DNA from: Vibrio penaeicida
Lineage (GTDB): Bacteria; Pseudomonadota; Gammaproteobacteria; Enterobacterales; Vibrionaceae
Length of the DNA stretch: 64,000 bases
Assembly (NCBI RefSeq): GCF_002933855.1
Contig: NZ_BFAQ01000011.1
Location: forward strand, 61,442 to 125,441
Direction: 5' to 3'
The position numbers and the translations under genes were made by a program. The number at the start of each line of letters is the position of its first letter. Position 1 is the stretch's first letter. Shown here piece by piece: positions 58,175-64,000 of this stretch. The notes under the pieces were generated by a model, which was not told the origin of the DNA, ran no database searches, and saw only the letters and a program-made list of their open reading frames with translations.

Positions 58175-59839
58175 TTAGTATGCGTCGTTGTGAACGGCTT
58201 GTACCGCACGACCTGAAGGGTCGATACAGTTTTGGAATGATTCATCCCACTCAATGGCTTTGGCTGATGAACACGCTACCGAAGGGCCACCAGGTACACA
58301 TTGTGCTGCTGATTCTAATGGGAACAGCTCTTCGAAAATTTCTCGGTACACATACCCTTCTTTTGTTGCTGGGGTGTTGTAAGGAAAGCGGTAAGCTGCC
58401 GTTTCCATTTGCTGATCAGTGACCTTTGCTTCCGCTACTTCTTTCAATGAATCTATCCAGCCGTAGCCCACACCGTCAGAGAATTGTTCTTTTTGACGCC
58501 AAGCGATGGAGTCTGGTAGGTAATGTTCGAAGCACTCACGTAGAATGTGTTTCTCCATTTTTCCGTTGCCACACATTTTGTCTTCTGGGTTTAATCGCAT
58601 GGCGACATCGATAAATTCTTTGTCTAGGAATGGTACACGACCTTCCACACCCCATGCCGCAAGTGATTTGTTAGCACGAGCACAGTCAAACATGTTAAGT
58701 GCCAATAGCTTTCGTACCGTTTCTTCATGGAATTCTTTGGCGTTAGGTGCTTTGTGGAAATACAAGTAACCACCGAAGATTTCATCCGCACCTTCACCAG
58801 AAAGTACCATCTTGATGCCCATGGCTTTGATCTTACGACCCATCAGGAACATAGGAGTCGACGCGCGAATGGTTGTGACATCGTAGGTTTCAATGTGATA
58901 AATCACATCACGGATAGCGTCCAGACCTTCCTGAACGGTGTAAGTCATTTCGTGGTGAACAGTCCCGATCTTGTCCGCCACCTCACGTGCCGCTTTTAAG
59001 TCTGGTGCACCCTCTAGACCCACTGCAAATGAGTGAAGTTGAGGCCACCAAGCTTCAGATTTTTCATCGTCTTCAATTCGCATTGCTGCAAATCGCTTAG
59101 CAACCGCAGAAGTAATTGAAGAGTCCAGACCACCAGACAGAAGCACACCATAAGGAACATCGGTCATTAACTGGCGTTTAACCGCATCTTCCAGTGCTTG
59201 AGTTAGTTCTTCTTTGCTGGTGGAGTTACCTTGTACTGCCGCGTATTCGTTCCAGTCACGAGTGTAGTAACGCTGAGGTTCAGCATCGCCGCTGCCGTAG
59301 TAACAACCCGGAGGGAATTCACTAATGGTCTTACAAACTGGAACCAAAGCCTTCATTTCTGATGCGACGTAGTAGTTTCCATGTTCATCATAGCCCTGAT
59401 AAAGCGGGATGATACCGATATGATCACGACCAATTAAGTAAGTGTCTTTTTCTTCATCATAAAGAACGAATGCAAAAATACCGTTTAGTTCTTCCAGCAG
59501 ATCAGCACCTAGTTCTTGGTATAGAGCTAAGATAACTTCACAATCGGAATCTGTTTGAAAATCGAACTTGTCTTCGTATCTCGCTCGAAGCTCTTTGTGA
59601 TTATAAATTTCGCCGTTGACGGCAAGGATGTGTTTTTTGTCTTGGCTATATAAAGGTTGCGCACCACTATTTAACCCAACAATAGCGAGCCTTTCATGAG
59701 CTAAGATTGCACGCTCTGAAGAATATATACCGGACCAATCTGGACCGCGGTGACGAAGCTTTTTAGACATTTCCAAAGCGACAGGTCTTAACGCTGCCGC
59801 ATCACTTTTTATGTCTAAGATACCAAATACTGAACACAT
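58175..59839 (-). CDS. asnB: Glutamine-hydrolysing asparagine synthetase B
   Basis: Makes asparagine from aspartate, glutamine and ATP. The 554-residue protein has the amidotransferase nucleophile Cys2 (MCSVFGILDI), RHRGPDWSG, and in the synthetase domain the PP-loop LLSGGLDSSI. SGEGADEIFGGY is also present. Length and order are standard for Escherichia coli AsnB. Confidence 0.97.
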   Translation of the reverse strand: MCSVFGILDIKSDAAALRPVALEMSKKLRHRGPDWSGIYSSERAILAHERLAIVGLNSGAQPLYSQDKKHILAVNGEIYNHKELRARYEDKFDFQTDSDCEVILALYQELGADLLEELNGIFAFVLYDEEKDTYLIGRDHIGIIPLYQGYDEHGNYYVASEMKALVPVCKTISEFPPGCYYGSGDAEPQRYYTRDWNEYAAVQGNSTSKEELTQALEDAVKRQLMTDVPYGVLLSGGLDSSITSAVAKRFAAMRIEDDEKSEAWWPQLHSFAVGLEGAPDLKAAREVADKIGTVHHEMTYTVQEGLDAIRDVIYHIETYDVTTIRASTPMFLMGRKIKAMGIKMVLSGEGADEIFGGYLYFHKAPNAKEFHEETVRKLLALNMFDCARANKSLAAWGVEGRVPFLDKEFIDVAMRLNPEDKMCGNGKMEKHILRECFEHYLPDSIAWRQKEQFSDGVGYGWIDSLKEVAEAKVTDQQMETAAYRFPYNTPATKEGYVYREIFEELFPLESAAQCVPGGPSVACSSAKAIEWDESFQNCIDPSGRAVQAVHNDAY

Positions 59840-60141
59840 ACCATTACCTCAAGTAAATCCGTTTTAATCTTTTCCACTTAATTTGCCACTATCATTACAA
59901 ATTGCAACTCCTAGGAATAAAATAATTTACTCTTGAGTGGTCTTGTTAAATATTTTCTATTTTAATGCCTATAAAAGTGAATGAAGTTTTATATTCGATG
60001 GTTTTTTGGACAGATTTTGAAAAGTAGGGAGATAACTCTTTGTAAGTTTAAGAACCGAGTGGTTGGTATTATTGGATCTTGAAAAAGCGTGATAGGGTAA
60101 TTTTAAGGAAGTTAGCGCAAACAAGAGAGTTACTGCCGTCA
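59840..60141. other. asnB-GntR divergent intergenic region
   Basis: It is AT-rich and holds no supported gene. It presumably has both promoters; no operator-like palindrome stands out. It marks the join between conserved Vibrio core genes and the accessory sugar locus. Confidence 0.5.
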
Positions 60142-61002
60142 ATGAGTAATGTAAACAAACAGGACAAATCTGCTTCCGTTGGCAGCCGTGGTCGGGGAAG
60201 ACCAAAGAATGACGCTAACAACAGTCAGGCAATTACAGTGTTAAATCAGATTGCTGCGGGATTACTCCCAAACCGCAAATCTTCCGTACCCTTGTGGCTT
60301 GCTGTTAAAAATGCTCTTGCAGACAGCATTCACCGTCAGGAACTTCCCGTAAATACCCGTCTTCCATCAGAACAGACAATGTGTGAAATACTTGGAGTAT
60401 CCCGCTCCGTCATACGCTCTGCTTTGGGCAGCCTGTCTTCAGAAGGGTTATTGAATAAAGTTGCCCGGACGGGGATTTTTGTCGCTCCACCTAAAATGGA
60501 AACAGATTTCCTTACTTCCAACATGTCAGTGCATTCCGATTTGGAAGCCAGAGGCTATAAGGTCACGTCACAAACTTTTGAGTTCAGAAAAGTGAATGCT
60601 GATGAAGCTGAATTGAAAGTGTTTAATCTTCCCAAAGATGGCAAGGTCGTGAGAATCGAGCGCATATACAGTTTCGAAGATACCCCGATTACCCATACCA
60701 TCATTTCTCTGCCGTCTCACAAAGTGCCAGGCTTTGAAAGTATCGATATTGAAGACCAGTCCATTTTCCAATTGCTTAAAGAAAGATATGGGTTGGTATC
60801 ACGTCGGGCAGAGCGCTGGCTTAACGCTGTCATACCAAGCGAAGACATCTGCAAAAAACTAAGGGTTGAGCATGGACAACCTGTAATTGCCATCGAATCG
60901 ATAGCTTATGATTCCAGTGACATGCCTTTGGAGTTTTACCGTGCCTACTACAATTCTGCTATCGCCAGAATTCACGTTGCGACCAGCAATGTACACCTTT
61001 GA
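60142..61002 (+). CDS. GntR-family regulator (HutC/UTRA type) with an N-terminal AT-hook-like motif
   Basis: The 286-residue protein from the ATG at 60142 has an N-terminal SRGRGRPKND motif, the Arg-Gly-Arg-Pro core of an AT-hook, before a GntR winged helix (about 55-115, LPSEQTMCEILGVSRSVIRS). A UTRA ligand domain follows (about 140-285, KVVRIERIYSFEDTPITHTI). A TTG-started extension to 60079 is possible. It probably controls the downstream sugar operon, which it precedes on the same strand. Confidence 0.85.
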   Translation: MSNVNKQDKSASVGSRGRGRPKNDANNSQAITVLNQIAAGLLPNRKSSVPLWLAVKNALADSIHRQELPVNTRLPSEQTMCEILGVSRSVIRSALGSLSSEGLLNKVARTGIFVAPPKMETDFLTSNMSVHSDLEARGYKVTSQTFEFRKVNADEAELKVFNLPKDGKVVRIERIYSFEDTPITHTIISLPSHKVPGFESIDIEDQSIFQLLKERYGLVSRRAERWLNAVIPSEDICKKLRVEHGQPVIAIESIAYDSSDMPLEFYRAYYNSAIARIHVATSNVHL

Positions 61003-61367
61003 TCTACCTCTGCTTAGCGATAGGTAGATCTGAGCCAATTCAATAGACCTGCTCTTTCGCTTTCAACACCTTGTATAGCTTTTAAATCCGATTTTTTACC
61101 TATCTTATTGATTTTATTTTATAACTTAACCTCTTTCATAAATGGCATGCTCTAACGCAACTCCCTTCATGTGATATCCATTTCACCATTTCTGTATTTA
61201 TCCAAACGATCAAGATCACAAAAATATCTTATTTCTGATCATACTCAGATTTTTTCTATTTCTGGTACTTACCAGATTGACAAGTTTTAAATTTGTCACT
61301 TATAGTGGTTAAAAATTAACCAGAAAAGATCTTTTGGTTAACTCAATATTTACATTTGAGGTCACGG
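61003..61367 (+). promoter_or_regulatory. Control region of the sugar operon: CRP-like and palindromic operator candidates
   Basis: It contains AACGATCAAGATCACA at 61205-61220 (a good right half of a CRP site), TCTGGTACTTACCAGA at 61261-61276 (perfect 7-bp arms, 2-bp spacer) and TGGTTAAAAATTAACCA at 61306-61322 (7-bp arms, 3-bp spacer). A further TTGGTTAAC is at 61334-61342. The shared TGGT...ACCA arms suggest binding by one dimeric regulator, most simply the GntR protein. No ORF is supported here. Confidence 0.6.
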
Positions 61368-62156
61368 ATGGACTACCAAAGAGCGTTTGATTTTTCAGGA
61401 AAGGTCGTTGCCATTGTCGGAGCAGGGAGTGGAATTGGTCTTGAAGCCGCAAAAGCTTTTGCTTCATGCGGCGCAGATATAGCACTGCTCGACTTAAATG
61501 CCGAGGCTCTGAAACGTGCGCGATCTGCTTTGACCTCAATGGGCTACATCTCATCAGAACGGAGCATTTTTATTCAGGCACTAGATGTTACTGATGAACA
61601 AGCGGTGGTTTTTGCTGCTGAGGCAGTGGCAGATGAATTTGGTCAGGTTGACGTTTTGGTGAATTCCGCTGGTATTGCTGAGCTTCATGAAGCTGATGAG
61701 ATTGCTGAGTGCAATTGGAAGCGGGTAATGGACGTCAACATGAATGGGACATTCTGGGCTTGCCGCGCTTTTGCCACACACATGTTAAAGCGCCAAAGCG
61801 GTGCGATTGTCAATATGGGCTCTATGTCCGGCAATATCATCAATACCCCTCAGTTTGCATCCAGCTATATGGCTTCTAAAGGAGGGGTTCACCAGCTAAC
61901 CAAAGCACTTGCTGTGGAATGGGCTCAGAAGGGGATCCGCGTAAACGCGCTGGCACCCGGATACATCGCAACGGAAATGACGCTTGAGATGCGTTCACGC
62001 CCAGAGCTTTTCAATAAATGGATAGAAATGACACCCATGAGGAGGTGCGGGACACCGTCTGAGGTGGCGGCTCTGATTTTGTTTCTCGCGTCCGATGTAT
62101 CGAGTTATATGACAGGAGCCATCGTTGCTATCGATGGTGGGTACACATGTTTATAA
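61368..62156 (+). CDS. SDR-family sugar/polyol dehydrogenase
   Basis: The 262-residue NAD(P)-dependent oxidoreductase has the coenzyme motif GAGSGIG at residues 18-24, NSAG at 99-102, catalytic Ser154, and Tyr167 with Lys171 in YMASK. It ends with the classical IVAIDGGYT. It resembles dehydrogenases of rare sugars or polyols; the exact substrate is not shown. The ATG at 61368 follows TTGAGGTCACGG. It leads the operon with the aldolase 7 bp downstream. Confidence 0.88.
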   Translation: MDYQRAFDFSGKVVAIVGAGSGIGLEAAKAFASCGADIALLDLNAEALKRARSALTSMGYISSERSIFIQALDVTDEQAVVFAAEAVADEFGQVDVLVNSAGIAELHEADEIAECNWKRVMDVNMNGTFWACRAFATHMLKRQSGAIVNMGSMSGNIINTPQFASSYMASKGGVHQLTKALAVEWAQKGIRVNALAPGYIATEMTLEMRSRPELFNKWIEMTPMRRCGTPSEVAALILFLASDVSSYMTGAIVAIDGGYTCL

Positions 62157-62163
62157 GTAGAAA

Positions 62164-62820
62164 ATGACCAATATGATTGCGAAAAATGAGCAGGCTTTGC
62201 GCCAGTCGATTATCGATGCGTGTATTTCCATGAATTCAAATGGGCTGAATCAAGGGACATCAGGCAATATCTCAGTCCGGTTTCAGGATGGGATTCTGAT
62301 CACTCCATCGTCGTTACCCTACGACGAAATGAGTGCAGAGGACATCGTATGGATGGGGTTTGATGGCGTGATAGAAGGGGACCGTGTCCCTTCCACAGAG
62401 TGGCGGTTTCACATCGATATTATGAGACAAAAGAAGGATGTGAACGCGATAGTCCACGCTCATCCGACAGCTTGTACAACACTGTCGATTATGAATCGCG
62501 ATATTCCACCCATTCATTACATGGTAGCGGTAGCGGGTGGACACGATATTCGCTGCGCAGAATATGCAACGTTCGGAGTAAAAGCGCTTTCAAACAATGC
62601 ACTTAAAGCTCTGGAAAGGCGTAAAGCCTGCCTGTTGGCTCATCACGGAATGATTGCTACTGCGCAATCTCTGGATAAAGCGATGTGGCTGGCGATTGAA
62701 GTGGAAGCACTGGCTAAACAGTACTTAGGTTGCTTACCTATGGGTGAGCCGCCGCTACTTTCAAAGGAAGAAATTCAAAACGTCATCAATCGAATGACCA
62801 ATTACGGGCATGGCGATTGA
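62164..62820 (+). CDS. Class II aldolase/adducin family (FucA-like)
   Basis: The 218-residue zinc aldolase has the ligands His98 and His100 in HAHPTACT and His160 in AHHG, with catalytic Glu79 in STEW. These match the L-fuculose-1-phosphate aldolase arrangement. It has NQGTSGNISVR near residue 29, binding phosphate in the family. Together with the SDR and the ABC importer it points to breakdown of a (deoxy)sugar phosphate. It starts 7 bp after the SDR stop. Confidence 0.88.
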   Translation: MTNMIAKNEQALRQSIIDACISMNSNGLNQGTSGNISVRFQDGILITPSSLPYDEMSAEDIVWMGFDGVIEGDRVPSTEWRFHIDIMRQKKDVNAIVHAHPTACTTLSIMNRDIPPIHYMVAVAGGHDIRCAEYATFGVKALSNNALKALERRKACLLAHHGMIATAQSLDKAMWLAIEVEALAKQYLGCLPMGEPPLLSKEEIQNVINRMTNYGHGD

Positions 62821-62887
62821 GGATGGTTTAACGGGCTGAAACCAAAATGGTTTTCAGCATACATGAGCATTGATTAGGATGATTAAA

Positions 62888-63886
62888 ATGCTAACAGATA
62901 AAATCAGCACTATGATAAGCGCCACTATCCTAGTTGCAGCAATGTCTGCCAGTACACTGGGTGTGGCCAAGGAAGCGTTTCCCCTTAAGGGGAAAACGGT
63001 AGGTGTCACGGTAATTGGGACTGACCACGATTGGGATCTGAAAGCCTATCAGGGGCAGGTCGATGAATTAGAAGCTCTTGGAGCCGAAGTCATTGCTCTG
63101 GATGCCGGTCGAAATGATCAGACTCAGGTCAGTCAGATTCAAACCTTAATTGCACAGCGACCAGACGCGATTATAGAACAGCTAGGGAATATTGATGTTC
63201 TTGATCCCTGGATGAAACGAGTACGCAAAGCAGGTATTCCTCTGTTCACGGTGGATACTGTTAGCGCGCATTCAATCAACAACACTTCATCTAACAACTA
63301 CAATATCGGTGCAAATCTGGCTTTGCAGATGGTTACCGACATGAAAGCCAAAGGCAAAGTGATCATCTTTAACGGGTTTGCCTCGGTTCCGGTTTGTAAA
63401 ATCCGCATCGATCAGATCAAATATGTTTTCCAATCCTTCCCCGATATCGAGATCATTTCTCCCGAGCTCCGCGATGTTATCCCTAACACGGTTCAGCAAG
63501 CCTATTCTGATATGACAGACATGTTGACCAAATATGGTCCTGACTCCGGGCTTAAGTCTGTCGTGGCATGTTGGGATGTGCCAATGATAGGGGCCACTCA
63601 GGCGATTGAAGCGGCAAAACGAAAAGGCATTCGCACCTACGGTGTTGATGGCAGCCCTGAGTTTATTGAGATGGTCGCAAACCCTGATTCTGCAGCTGGA
63701 GCAGTGGTCGCTCAGCAACCTTATGAAATTGGTCGTCAGGCTGCTCGTACGGTGGCTGCCTATCTGAATGGTAAGGAAGTACCATCCTTCACTATGGTGC
63801 CAGCAGTATTAATCAACAAGCTTAATGCTGACGTCACGGCAGAAAAATTCTTGAAGGCGAAAAAGGAACAGGAATCTGCGCAGTAA
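62888..63886 (+). CDS. Sugar ABC transporter periplasmic binding protein (RbsB-like)
   Basis: The 332-residue precursor from the ATG at 62888 has a signal peptide ending around VAK (about residue 28) and a type I periplasmic-binding fold with GKTVGVTVIGTDHDWDLKAY, RPDAIIEQLGN and TYGVDGSPEF. It belongs with ribose/AI-2/rare sugar importers. Starts at 62870 (TTG) and 62879 (ATG) are in frame; I chose 62888 because AGGA lies 8 bp upstream. The ligand is unknown. Confidence 0.9.
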   Translation: MLTDKISTMISATILVAAMSASTLGVAKEAFPLKGKTVGVTVIGTDHDWDLKAYQGQVDELEALGAEVIALDAGRNDQTQVSQIQTLIAQRPDAIIEQLGNIDVLDPWMKRVRKAGIPLFTVDTVSAHSINNTSSNNYNIGANLALQMVTDMKAKGKVIIFNGFASVPVCKIRIDQIKYVFQSFPDIEIISPELRDVIPNTVQQAYSDMTDMLTKYGPDSGLKSVVACWDVPMIGATQAIEAAKRKGIRTYGVDGSPEFIEMVANPDSAAGAVVAQQPYEIGRQAARTVAAYLNGKEVPSFTMVPAVLINKLNADVTAEKFLKAKKEQESAQ

Positions 63887-63961
63887 GCCAGACTGATCAG
63901 AAACATACTAGCTGCTCCTAAGGCAGTGGTATGTTTCTGATTGGTGATTCGGGAGAACAAT

Positions 63962-64000
63962 ATGAGCTCTATCGCAATAGAAATGAATGGGGTTTCTAAG
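63962..64000 (+). CDS. Start of an ABC transporter ATPase (gene continues past the window end)
   Basis: Thirteen codons, MSSIAIEMNGVSK, follow a GGGAGAACAAT ribosome binding site 75 bp after the binding-protein stop. The sequence fits the beginning of a sugar ABC ATPase (first strand and the K before F/Y), and the context predicts RbsA-like subunits downstream. Too short to confirm. Confidence 0.7.
   Translation, partial: MSSIAIEMNGVSK

Noticed and set aside
61150..61190. TGTGATATCCATTTCACC as a CRP site
   Set aside because: The two half sites are 7 bp apart instead of 6, so it is out of register.

Overview
The window is chromosomal DNA of a marine Vibrio (moderate GC, roughly mid-40s by eye; not computed). 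Vibrio markers are the FlgT/FlgO/FlgP polar-flagellar proteins, the toxRS pair divergent from htpG, the flgBCDEFGHIJ-KL-flagellin order, and the neighbourhoods proS-trmO-rpmE2-rpmJ2, copA-gltX, ptsHI-crr-cysK-cysZ-zipA-ligA and toxRS-htpG-adk-hemH-rfaH-asnB. As far as I recall, these match the order on Vibrio chromosome I. There is no rRNA, CRISPR array, prophage or complete transposase-bearing IS; one tRNA gene (tRNA-Arg CCT) is present.

Layout. 1-2.3 kb: the N-terminal part of proS, trmO, and the alternative ribosomal proteins L31B/L36B behind a Zur-like box. 2.5-7.5 kb: an AbgT transporter, then copA-copG behind a textbook CueR promoter; the likely cueR lies 34 kb away at 41.4 kb, and azurin is at 10.5 kb. 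8-10 kb: gltX and an unknown AP2-like protein. 11.2-30 kb: the polar flagellar region (flgT; flgOP; flgNM and flgA; cheVR; flgBCDE; flgFGHIJ; flgKL; one flagellin). It has readable sigma-54 promoters before flgT, flgO, flgB, flgF, flgK and the flagellin, and a sigma-28 promoter before flgM. 30.5-35.5 kb: ptsH-ptsI-crr, cysK, cysZ. 35.7-41.9 kb: zipA, ligA, a porin behind about 800 bp of AT-rich DNA, a DUF2057 protein with an in-frame 9-nt tandem repeat, and cueR. 41.9-46.8 kb: NfeD/QmcA-type SPFH pair, CnoX(YbbN)-like protein, two SDR-type enzymes. 47.1-49.4 kb: a four-gene overlapping operon of two DUF1538 membrane proteins, a PII-like protein and a CBS-domain protein. 49.8-58 kb: yfcE, a SelT/W/H-like protein, a frameshifted TauE/SafE gene, toxRS, htpG (sigma-32-like promoter), adk, hemH, rfaH; then asnB. 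60-64 kb: an accessory sugar-use locus (GntR/UTRA regulator, SDR dehydrogenase, class II aldolase, sugar-binding protein, start of an ABC ATPase) that runs off the window.

The most interesting items are the DUF1538-DUF1538-PII-CBS operon as a candidate nucleotide-regulated cation/proton antiporter; a family of MITE-like structured repeats whose end motif TAGGGTCTG supplies the stop codon of two unrelated genes, with a 55-nt hairpin core whose arms differ but still pair; a 20-codon hydrophobic small ORF with a strong ribosome binding site; and the accessory sugar locus with its AT-hook GntR regulator and palindromic operator candidates.
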